Part shown: one piece after another, positions 1 to 5,342 of the stretch
Position numbering within the stretch: the first letter of the stretch is position 1
How the letters are laid out: the number at the start of each line of letters is the position of its first letter
Assembly (NCBI GenBank): GCA_030595765.1
Contig: JAUVCJ010000151.1
Location: 1-6,219 of the forward strand
Reading direction: 5' to 3'
DNA length: 6,219 bases
DNA from: Thermoplasmatota archaeon
GTDB lineage: Archaea > Thermoplasmatota > Thermoplasmata > GCA-020350865 > JAUVCJ01
Position numbers and translations under genes: made by a program
Notes under the pieces: generated by a model
The model's database searches: none
Seen by the model: only the letters and a program-made list of their open reading frames with translations
What the model was told of the DNA's origin: nothing

Positions 1-1610
1 TCAAGGTCTGCTACCAGCACCTCTCCGCCCCAAATGTTGCCATCATCTCCGTAACCACTACCGTCCAAGCTCAGGCATACCATAGGCTCCTCCAGTCCTG
101 CATCCAAGATCAGAGAGGCGGCATGAGCCCAGTGATGTTGAACCTCAAATAGCTGCACCCCAAGCTCCTTTGCCCTTTTTTTTCCTAGCCGGGTTGTGGA
201 ATACTGCGGATGCATATCGACTGCGATAGCATCCAGGTCGTGAAGGCCTAGAAGGTTCCGAAGGTGATCCACTGTTTCTTCAAGGAACCTTAGTACGTGA
301 TAGTGACTTGTGTTGCCGATGTATTGGGACGGAAATAGCCTCCCGTTCCTTGAAAGTGCAACACATCCATTGCGCTCTGCACCCAATGATAGCACTGATG
401 AATCGTGGAGAACCTCGAACGGAGATGGCACATACCCACGAGATCTTCGTATGAACAGGCTGTTGCCGAATTGGGGCTTTACAAGCGAATCATCCACCCT
501 GGCAACTATGCTCCTGTCATGAAGCAGATACCCATCCAGTCCAAGCTCGAGAACTTTTGGGTTCTTGATCAACATAGGCTCGCCCATAAGATTTGCAGAG
601 GTCAGAACTACCGCATCCAGACCACTGTAATGGAAAAAGAGATGCTGGAGCATGGTGTAAGGCAAATAGATGCCAACATGACCAAGGCCAGGAGCAACCT
701 CTTCAAGCCACCTAACATCGTTATTTATCTTATTGAGGTTTTTATTGAGATTTCTCTTCTTTTGAAGCAATACAATGGGTTTCTCCTTCCCCTCAAGCAG
801 CTCCAAAGCATAAGCATCGACCTCTGCCAATTCCCTGGCTGCTGCGATGTTCCTTGCCATTATTGCAAAGGGTTTATTCGGCCTGCCATACCACTTGCGC
901 AATTTGCCAATATCCTGAAGCCTGCACATGATGTGTACGCCACTCCATCCCTTCATCCCAAACAGTCCACCACCCTCCACCATTTGTGCAAACTCCTGCA
1001 TCGGGTGCTCCACTTCCAGTCTCTTGCCATTTCCTCCATGAAGTGCTAGGCTTGGGCCGTCATCAGAGCATGATATGGTCTGGGCATGGAACCTACGGTT
1101 AGATGGGTCTATGTACTCACTCAGGCAAGCTGAACATAACTCGAAGGGCGACATAGCGGTCTTGGGTCTGTCATATGGAAGCCCGGATATCACACTGTAA
1201 CGCGCTCCGCAATTGGTACAATTGGTAAAAGGGTAGAGATACCGCCTGTCTGTGGGGTCGAATGCTTCTGATAGACAATCTCTGCAAACCGCGCTGTCTG
1301 GTGGAAGTGCTGACTCCCGGCTACCAGCGGCGCTTTGTAGTATGAAAAAACCAATCGGTATCGATTCCTCCCATGAGCCTGTCTCAATTTTCCTTATGCT
1401 AGCCAGAGGCGGGAGAGCTTCCTTTAGCAGTGTAATAAATTTGTCAGGGTCGCAGTCTATAACTACCTCTACCAAAGCGCCCAGGTTCCTGACGAAACCG
1501 TTTGCCTCCAGCTGCTGAGCAACTTTAAACACTGTAGGTCTAAAACCAACCCCTTGAACCACCCCGAATATCTCTAAGCGGTGTCCGAACTTCTGCCCTG
1601 TAGCAGCCAT
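1..1610 (-). CDS. hypF: Carbamoyltransferase HypF, hydrogenase maturation (3' end cut by window edge)
   Basis: HypF uses carbamoyl phosphate and ATP to carbamoylate the C-terminal Cys of HypE, the source of the CN ligands of NiFe hydrogenase; it is cytoplasmic. The reverse strand reads without a stop from ATG at 1610 to the edge (536 codons of roughly 750 usual for the family). Domains in order: acylphosphatase with VVQGVGFRP (residues 17-25); HypF zinc-finger region with CRDC (109-112), CTNC (131-134), CSAC (159-162) and RFHAQ (173-177); YrdC-like domain from about 205, with KGWSGVH (220-226), KPFAIM (246-251), and later TSANLMGEP and RRSRGYVPSPF; start of the Kae1-like domain with VQHHWAH (490-496) and LDGSGYGDDG (from 515). 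Odd: the last zinc-finger pair reads CSDD, so the eighth Cys is Asp184. The start lies one base after the hypB stop with no clear Shine-Dalgarno, suggesting translational coupling. The identification is very secure. Confidence 0.96.
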   Translation of the reverse strand, partial: MAATGQKFGHRLEIFGVVQGVGFRPTVFKVAQQLEANGFVRNLGALVEVVIDCDPDKFITLLKEALPPLASIRKIETGSWEESIPIGFFILQSAAGSRESALPPDSAVCRDCLSEAFDPTDRRYLYPFTNCTNCGARYSVISGLPYDRPKTAMSPFELCSACLSEYIDPSNRRFHAQTISCSDDGPSLALHGGNGKRLEVEHPMQEFAQMVEGGGLFGMKGWSGVHIMCRLQDIGKLRKWYGRPNKPFAIMARNIAAARELAEVDAYALELLEGKEKPIVLLQKKRNLNKNLNKINNDVRWLEEVAPGLGHVGIYLPYTMLQHLFFHYSGLDAVVLTSANLMGEPMLIKNPKVLELGLDGYLLHDRSIVARVDDSLVKPQFGNSLFIRRSRGYVPSPFEVLHDSSVLSLGAERNGCVALSRNGRLFPSQYIGNTSHYHVLRFLEETVDHLRNLLGLHDLDAIAVDMHPQYSTTRLGKKRAKELGVQLFEVQHHWAHAASLILDAGLEEPMVCLSLDGSGYGDDGNIWGGEVLVADL

Positions 1611-1611
1611 T

Positions 1612-2262
1612 TCAGTTGAATCCCATAAGCTCCAGCAGCTCTGTAAGCCCCAGGTCGTGCTTGGCATCGGTAAGAATGACACTAGCTCGGGGGTTGACAC
1701 GCCTGGCATCACTCTCTATTATGGCAGGGTCCACCTCAATGAAGCCAGCCAGATCCACTTTGTTGATAACAATGATGTCTGCAGCACCAAATATCACTGG
1801 ATGCTTGCGAACCATGTCATCACCCTCGGTAACCGAGATCACGACTAGGCGTTTCTCTGCTCCCAACGGAAAGTCCACAGGGCATACAAGATTGCCAACG
1901 TTCTCGATGAAGAGCACATCCACAACTTCGGGAAGTTCCTCTATTCTGTGATGTATCAGATGAGCCTCAAGGTGGCATTCCTTGCCGGTATTGACGTTGA
2001 TGGCAGGCAATCCTCTAGCTCTGAATCTCTGGTAATCGTCGTCCCCAGCAACATCGCCTGCGATAACTCCAGGATTAAAACCTCTATCTACCAGAAGTGT
2101 GGAGAGCTTCTCGATCAACATAGTCTTGCCTGAGCCAATAGAGCCCAGAAAATCAAACGCCCTGATGCCTCTTTGTGTCATCCACTCGGCATTTTCCTGG
2201 GCAAGCTCACGGTTTGCCTGGAGGATATCCAGCTTCATGTCAGCCTCCACAATTTTATGCAT
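1612..2262 (-). CDS. hypB: Hydrogenase nickel-incorporation GTPase HypB
   Basis: HypB is a SIMIBI-class GTPase that, with HypA, inserts nickel into hydrogenase apoprotein after HypC-F have built the Fe(CN)2CO centre. Visible motifs: P-loop GSIGSGKT (residues 40-47), GDVAGDDD (69-76), the metal-site GKECHLEAH (93-101, Cys96-His97), IENVGNLVCP (119-128, including the conserved Cys127) and NKVD (167-170). At 216 residues it is normal length and has no N-terminal His-rich nickel-storage stretch. Start choice: ATG at 2262 gives an MHKI... N-terminus like euryarchaeal HypB proteins, but ATG at 2238 (Met9) has a strong GGAGG at 2244-2248 five bases ahead, and a TATA-like box at 2284-2293 would put the transcript start near 2263. 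The shorter 208-residue form is therefore a real alternative. It is followed after one base by hypF, so the two probably form an operon. No hypA, C, D or E is visible in this window. Confidence 0.95.
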   Translation of the reverse strand: MHKIVEADMKLDILQANRELAQENAEWMTQRGIRAFDFLGSIGSGKTMLIEKLSTLLVDRGFNPGVIAGDVAGDDDYQRFRARGLPAINVNTGKECHLEAHLIHHRIEELPEVVDVLFIENVGNLVCPVDFPLGAEKRLVVISVTEGDDMVRKHPVIFGAADIIVINKVDLAGFIEVDPAIIESDARRVNPRASVILTDAKHDLGLTELLELMGFN

Positions 2263-2283
2263 GCGATGTCGATTGATAGTGAA

Positions 2284-2293
2284 CTACTTAAAT
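2284..2293 (-). promoter_or_regulatory. Candidate TATA box for hypB-hypF
   Basis: Read on the minus strand, 2293 to 2284 is ATTTAAGTAG, close to the archaeal TATA element. A start about 26 bp downstream falls near 2263. That would make the ATG at 2262 nearly leaderless and give the ATG at 2238 a leader of about 25 nt containing its GGAGG. No clear upstream BRE was identified, so this is a motif-level call only. Confidence 0.35.
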
Positions 2294-2333
2294 CCTGGGC
2301 ACGGAGCAGTTAATATCTTGGTAAGGTGAACTT

Positions 2334-2486
2334 CTTGGTAGGCAAATATAGGGCTCCTAGCAGGCACATATAAGGTTCTTAGTAGGGATATATAGGATTC
2401 TTAGCAGGCAGACGTAGGTTCTTAGTAGGGATATGTAGGATTCTTAGCAAGCACATATAGGATTCTTAGAAGTTAGCCAAGTAAGG
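2334..2486. repeat. Degenerate ~22-bp tandem repeat array (about seven units)
   Basis: Units begin at 2334, 2356, 2378, 2400, 2421, 2443 and 2465, each 21-22 bp. The shared pattern starts CTTAGYAGG and ends ATATAGGRTT. Units at 2378 and 2421 differ by one base. The units at 2356, 2400 and 2443 form a second subtype with CAGGCA or CAAGCA in the middle, so the array also has a 43-44-bp dimer period. The first and last units are the most decayed; a weak further unit can be seen around 2489-2512. There are no unique spacers between units, so this is not a CRISPR. It lies in the divergent hypB/acs intergenic region; the 22-bp period is close to two helical turns. Function is unknown: it could be protein-binding iterons or a neutral minisatellite. 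Confidence 0.85.
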
Positions 2487-2651
2487 CCCTTTGAAGTGGG
2501 GCAAATAAGGTTTTTTGAATCTATACAAGAAGAAGACAAGAAGAATTTAAAGAAGCTAGATAAGACGAACTCTCCGAAAAGAGTTAATATGACCACTCCT
2601 ATCCCGCGAACACCGCCAAGGCTAGCTTGCTCAAAAAGCTCATACAATGGG

Positions 2652-2658
2652 TTTAAAT
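2652..2658 (+). promoter_or_regulatory. Candidate TATA box for acs
   Basis: TTTAAAT preceded by GGG matches the archaeal TATA consensus. The predicted transcript start about 26 bp downstream (near 2680) would leave a leader of about 37 nt before the ATG at 2718. An ATG at 2694 would have only about 13 nt, partly removing its weak ribosome site. A second weaker TTTAAAG lies at 2546-2552. Confidence 0.4.
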
Positions 2659-2704
2659 GGCATTAAAGCTGGGATGAAGGGGGTTACGAAGTAATGATAG
2701 ACTC

Positions 2705-2709
2705 GGAGG
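2705..2709 (+). promoter_or_regulatory. Shine-Dalgarno GGAGG that favours the 2718 start of acs
   Basis: GGAGG lies eight bases before ATG 2718, an ideal arrangement. The upstream in-frame ATG at 2694 has only a G-run (2679-2683) ten bases ahead. This site therefore decides the start in favour of 2718. Confidence 0.6.
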
Positions 2710-2717
2710 ACAAACTA

Positions 2718-4640
2718 ATGTTCCAACCAAGCGAAGATTTTAGCTCCAAGGCTCATATCAAGAGCATGGAAGAGTACAAGAAGATGTATGACAGGTCCAT
2801 TAACGACCCTGATGGGTTTTGGGCCGAGCAGGCAGAGCAGTTCACCTGGTTCAAAAAATGGGATCAGGTCAGGCACTACGATTTCACTGAGGGCATCATC
2901 AAGTTCTATGATGGCGCTACCACCAACCTTTCGTATAACTGCCTGGACAGGCAACTTGAGACCCGGGGAGACCAGGTCGCTCTTATCTGGGAGGGCAACG
3001 ACCCATCCGAGGACAAGAAAGTGACCTATCGCGAGTTGCACACAGATGTATGCAAGTTCGCCAACGTTCTCCGCAAGAAGGGCATCAAGAAGGGAGACCG
3101 TGTCTGTATCTACATGCAAATGCTTACCGAACTGCCAGTAGCCATGCTTGCATGTGCTCGCATCGGTGCAGTTCACTCCATCGTCTTCGGTGCTTTTTCC
3201 GCAGACAGCCTAAAGGACCGCATCAACGATTCTGAATGCAAGATGCTTATCACTCAAGATACTGCACTTCGTGGAAAGAAGAATGACATACCAATGAAGA
3301 CAAACGCAGACAGGGCGCTTGCAAGTTGCCCAAGCATCGAGACCGTCGTTGTTGTCAAGAGGACAGGCAACGAGGTTCCAATGACAGAAGGCCGTGACTC
3401 CTGGTGGACCGCCGAGATGGATGCCGATGATGTCAAGGGCGAGAGTCCATACGAGCACATGGCTGCAGAAGACCCACTATTCATCCTCTACACATCTGGC
3501 TCCACTGGAAAACCAAAGGGCGTTCTACACACCACAGGCGGATACATGGTCTATACGTCACTCACACACAAGTACGTCTTCGACTACCACGATGGCGACA
3601 TCTACTGGTGCACAGCTGATATCGGCTGGATCACTGGCCACTCCTACATCGTTTACGGACCTCTCCTGAACGGTGCTACCACCGTTATGTTTGAGGGTGT
3701 ACCAACATACCCCGATGCAAGCAGGTTCTGGCAAATAGTAGACAAGCATCAAGTCAACCAGTTCTACACCGCACCCACAGCCATAAGGGCACTGATGAAG
3801 GAGGGCGACGATCCTGTGAATAAGACCTCCAGAAAGAGCCTAAAGCTCCTGGGAACCGTTGGCGAACCGATCAACCCAGAGGCCTGGAATTGGTACAACG
3901 AGGTTGTCGGCAACAGCAGCTGCCCAATTGTAGACACATGGTGGCAGACTGAGACTGGCGGTATCCTCATCACACCTCTGCCTGGTGCCACCCCAACCAA
4001 ACCCGGCTGCGCAACACTCCCATTCTTCGGAGTCGAACCAGCAATCGTGGACAGCGATGGCAAGGAACTGGAAGGTGCTGCATCAGGTATCCTTATCCTT
4101 AAGGGCGCATGGCCTGGCATCATGAGAAATCTGTATGGCAACCATGAAAGGTTTAAGGAAGTGTACTTCTCCATGTTCCCAGGAAACTACCTAACTGGTG
4201 ATGGCGCCAAGAGGGACGAAGATGGATACTATTGGATAACTGGCAGGATAGACGACGTCATAAACGTCTCCGGTCACAGGATGGGCACTGCCGAGGTAGA
4301 GTCCGCACTTGTGAGTCACCCTGCAGTAGCTGAAGCCGCTGTTGTTGGTTTCCCACACGAGATCAAGGGCCAGGGCATCTACTCCTACGTCACCCTAAAG
4401 GTAGGCTACGAGTACACCGACGAGCTCAAAAAAGAGCTGCGCAACCATGTTCGCGCTGAGATCGGACCCATAGCCACACCTGACGAGGTACAGTGGGCAC
4501 CAAGCCTACCCAAGACTCGCTCTGGAAAGATCATGCGCAGGATCTTGCGCAAGATCGCCGAGAAGCAGATGGACCAGATAGGAGACATCTCCACCCTGGC
4601 CGATCCTTCCGTTGTCCAGCACCTTGTGGACACCAGATAG
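2718..4640 (+). CDS. acs: Acetyl-CoA synthetase, AMP-forming
   Basis: Cytoplasmic enzyme of the ANL adenylating family: acetate + ATP + CoA gives acetyl-CoA + AMP + PPi, the acetate-activation step of Methanothrix-type acetoclastic methanogens and of assimilation elsewhere. Numbering from the in-frame ATG at 2694 (subtract 8 for the 2718 start): ATP-binding YTSGSTGKPKG at 266-276; DTWWQTETGG at 414-423, whose Trp is typical of acetate-size pockets; YLTGDGA from 499, with the ribose-binding Asp503; GRIDDVINVSGHR from 517, the hinge before the mobile C-terminal domain; PKTRSGKIMRR from 606, with catalytic Lys612, the residue that is reversibly acetylated in bacterial Acs. The N-terminal ACS region (FWAEQAEQFTWFKKW) is present. 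At 640-648 residues it is full length and intact. ATG 2718 was chosen for its GGAGG; ATG 2694 would add eight residues. It is monocistronic, with a terminator directly after it. Confidence 0.97.
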   Translation: MFQPSEDFSSKAHIKSMEEYKKMYDRSINDPDGFWAEQAEQFTWFKKWDQVRHYDFTEGIIKFYDGATTNLSYNCLDRQLETRGDQVALIWEGNDPSEDKKVTYRELHTDVCKFANVLRKKGIKKGDRVCIYMQMLTELPVAMLACARIGAVHSIVFGAFSADSLKDRINDSECKMLITQDTALRGKKNDIPMKTNADRALASCPSIETVVVVKRTGNEVPMTEGRDSWWTAEMDADDVKGESPYEHMAAEDPLFILYTSGSTGKPKGVLHTTGGYMVYTSLTHKYVFDYHDGDIYWCTADIGWITGHSYIVYGPLLNGATTVMFEGVPTYPDASRFWQIVDKHQVNQFYTAPTAIRALMKEGDDPVNKTSRKSLKLLGTVGEPINPEAWNWYNEVVGNSSCPIVDTWWQTETGGILITPLPGATPTKPGCATLPFFGVEPAIVDSDGKELEGAASGILILKGAWPGIMRNLYGNHERFKEVYFSMFPGNYLTGDGAKRDEDGYYWITGRIDDVINVSGHRMGTAEVESALVSHPAVAEAAVVGFPHEIKGQGIYSYVTLKVGYEYTDELKKELRNHVRAEIGPIATPDEVQWAPSLPKTRSGKIMRRILRKIAEKQMDQIGDISTLADPSVVQHLVDTR

Positions 4641-4654
4641 ACAAACAATCGGAT

Positions 4655-4704
4655 GGGGGGCAGTTTTGCCCTCCACCTTTCCCTTTTTTCTTTTCTCTTT
4701 TCTT
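4655..4704 (+). terminator. acs terminator: hairpin plus pyrimidine-rich tract
   Basis: Beginning 15 nt after the acs stop, GGGGGGCA (4655-4662) can pair with TGCCCTCC (4667-4674), one pair being G-T, over a 4-nt loop. A T-rich tract with runs of six, four and four T follows (4678-4704). Archaeal termination mainly needs the T tract; the stem may help. Confidence 0.7.
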
Positions 4705-4753
4705 ACCCAACCAACCAAAAAACTAATATCGCCCTCTACTATAATGCGCCTCC

Positions 4754-4791
4754 TGGAATGGAAGTGGCATTTCAATATTCAATCCATTCCA
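4754..4791. repeat. Inverted repeat with 9-bp arms
   Basis: TGGAATGGA (4754-4762) and TCCATTCCA (4783-4791) are perfect reverse complements separated by 20 bp. It sits between the acs terminator and the structured tRNA leader, about 60 bp upstream of the first tRNA-like repeat. It could be an operator or a stem-loop; nothing in the sequence decides. Confidence 0.5.
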
Positions 4792-4822
4792 AAAATCAAT
4801 CGCACCGTGGGATGCCTTCAGG

Positions 4823-4828
4823 TATATC
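4823..4828 (+). promoter_or_regulatory. Candidate TATA box for the tRNA-Ser leader transcript
   Basis: TATATC here would place a transcript start near 4850, exactly where the first tRNA-like repeat unit begins. No TATA-like element lies about 26 bp before the mature tRNA 5' end at 5000, where the sequence is GC-rich. A second possibility is TTATA at 4953-4957, predicting a start near 4980. Motif-level evidence only. Confidence 0.35.
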
Positions 4829-4850
4829 TGAATTACATGCCTTTCTTCAA

Positions 4851-5007
4851 AGCCCAGCTCGTATGAGGAAAACGCCTCGTTTTCCGAGTAAGAACGGGCT
4901 ATCCCCGGAACCAATCGCACTGCGGGGATAGCCCAGCTCGGTACGAGGGAGGTTATACCGACCGAGGAAGAGCGGGCTATCCCCGGAACCAACTGTACTG
5001 CGGGGAT
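4851..5007 (+). repeat. Two tandem partial copies of the tRNA-Ser 5' region with inverted arms
   Basis: Unit A (4851-4929) and unit B (4930-5007) each start with AGCCCAGCTCG, which recurs at 5008-5018 inside the tRNA D-arm; spacing is 79 and 78 bp. Each then has a 22-23-nt variable stretch with hairpin potential, then CGAG (4885-4888, 4963-4966), then GGGCTATCCCCG (4896-4907, 4974-4985), a near-identical 15-nt spacer beginning GAACCAA, and GCGGGGAT. The 12-nt arm is the exact reverse complement of CGGGGATAGCCC (4923-4934 and 5001-5012), the latter being tRNA positions 2-13. Bases 4922-4942 are identical to 5000-5020. The variable stretches of A, B and the tRNA differ in sequence, but all three sit between CTCG and CGAG. 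Origin and function are unknown; no product is assigned. Confidence 0.85.
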
Positions 5008-5112
5008 AGCCCAGCTCGGTTCCAAGGTTCATTATGACCTTGGCGAGAAAAGGCGCGGGATTGCTAATCCCGTGATGGAAACGTCTCGGGGGTTCAAATC
5101 CCCCTCCTCGCG
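5000..5112 (+). tRNA. tRNA-Ser(GCU), intron-containing, class II
   Basis: Acceptor GCGGGGA (5000-5006) pairs with TCCTCGC (5105-5111, one G-U), with discriminator G5112, usual for serine. T8 and A9 are followed by D-stem GCC (5009-5011)/GGC (5052-5054). The anticodon stem CGGGA (5056-5060)/TCCCG (5068-5072) encloses loop TTGCTAA, giving anticodon GCU, which reads AGC/AGU. The long variable arm GATG-GAAA-CGTC (5074-5085) marks class II tRNA-Ser; T-arm GGGGG-TTCAAAT-CCCCC spans 5088-5104. CCA is not encoded. The stretch between the two D-stem strands is 40 nt instead of about 11; removing 29 nt (see intron) leaves an 84-nt canonical molecule with D-loop text AGCTCGGTAA. Alternative: a serine tRNA gene disabled by a D-loop insertion. 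Confidence 0.85.
5021..5049 (+). other. Predicted D-loop intron of tRNA-Ser (position 20/21)
   Basis: CTCG (5015-5018) and CGAG (5044-5047) make a 4-bp helix. It is flanked by a 3-nt bulge GTT (5019-5021) on one side and an unpaired A-run (5048-5051) on the other, a relaxed bulge-helix-bulge as cut by archaeal tRNA splicing endonuclease. Inside is a perfect 7-bp stem, CCAAGGT (5022-5028)/ACCTTGG (5037-5043). Cutting after the second base of each bulge removes 5021-5049. The exact 3' cut is uncertain by one or two bases because of the A-run. Outside the central helix, three unpaired bases face the A-run, so the motif is not the strict form. Confidence 0.6.
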
Positions 5113-5113
5113 C

Positions 5114-5121
5114 TTTTTTTT
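5114..5121 (+). terminator. T8 terminator of the tRNA-Ser gene
   Basis: Eight T's begin two bases after the discriminator base, the usual archaeal end signal for a tRNA transcript. GCGCTTTTTT (5110-5119) is also the exact reverse complement of AAAAAAGCGC (5133-5142), giving a possible hairpin. Confidence 0.7.
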
Positions 5122-5159
5122 CACTTCGTTCGAAAAAAGCGCTAAGCCCTTAACGACTC

Positions 5160-5190
5160 GCAAGGCTCGTCCGTTTTCGGGCCTCGCGCT
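5160..5190 (+). terminator. Terminator-like hairpin followed by T-rich sequence
   Basis: GCAAGGCTCG (5160-5169) pairs with CGGGCCTCGC (5178-5187) over 10 positions with one mismatch and one G-T pair, loop 8 nt, followed by a short T-rich run ending near 5198. CCTCGCGCT at 5182-5190 repeats 5106-5114 at the tRNA 3' end, so it may be a decayed copy of it. It could act as a backup terminator; no downstream gene depends on it visibly. Confidence 0.4.
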
Positions 5191-5244
5191 ATTCTTTTGT
5201 TATTCCAGTAAAAATAATAATGCTCTGTTCTCCTATAAGGTAAT

Positions 5245-5253
5245 CTATAAAGA
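5245..5253 (+). promoter_or_regulatory. Candidate TATA box for the acetyltransferase gene
   Basis: CTATAAAGA lies in an AT-rich stretch and predicts a transcript start near 5273-5276, leaving a leader of about 70 nt. A GAGGG at 5332-5336, six bases before the ATG at 5343, serves as ribosome site. Confidence 0.4.
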
Positions 5254-5342
5254 TATTAGGACAAATTTGACTTCACCAAATAATTCAAATGAAATGGATG
5301 GGTAGAGGAATACTAATAATTGTGATGTTTCGAGGGAATTGA

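Larger units (their letters stand above)
2263..2717. other. Divergent hypB/acs intergenic region
   Basis: About 455 bp without a credible protein gene. It contains the hypB TATA candidate, the tandem repeat array, a purine-rich stretch around 2526-2565 and the acs promoter candidate. One 25-codon frame at 2589-2666 (plus) has no convincing ribosome site or recognisable product and was not called. All control signals for both flanking genes should lie here. Confidence 0.7.

Noticed and set aside
405..1049. 214-codon plus-strand open frame
   Set aside because: It is antisense to hypF, whose full set of domains reads uninterrupted on the minus strand; no recognisable protein motif in the plus-strand product.
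1..1610. Possibility that hypF is broken by frameshift
   Set aside because: Manual reading of the minus strand from 1610 to the edge gives one continuous frame with all family motifs in order.
2334..2486. CRISPR array
   Set aside because: Units are directly abutting, degenerate and without unique spacers of regular length; no cas genes nearby.
2589..2666. 25-codon plus-strand frame upstream of acs
   Set aside because: No good ribosome site, no recognisable product, and it overlaps the acs promoter candidate.
4723..5032. Minus-strand frames of 100 and 61 codons with repeated ELGYPRS/GSGDSP-type peptides
   Set aside because: The repeated peptides are produced by the tRNA-derived DNA repeats; the frames run antisense across the tRNA and lack a family match.
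5043..5112. Shorter tRNA model starting GCGAG at 5043
   Set aside because: It would leave only five acceptor pairs and no D-arm; GCGGGGA at 5000 pairs with all seven acceptor positions.
5072..5305. 77-codon plus-strand frame
   Set aside because: It begins inside the tRNA variable arm and crosses the T8 terminator.
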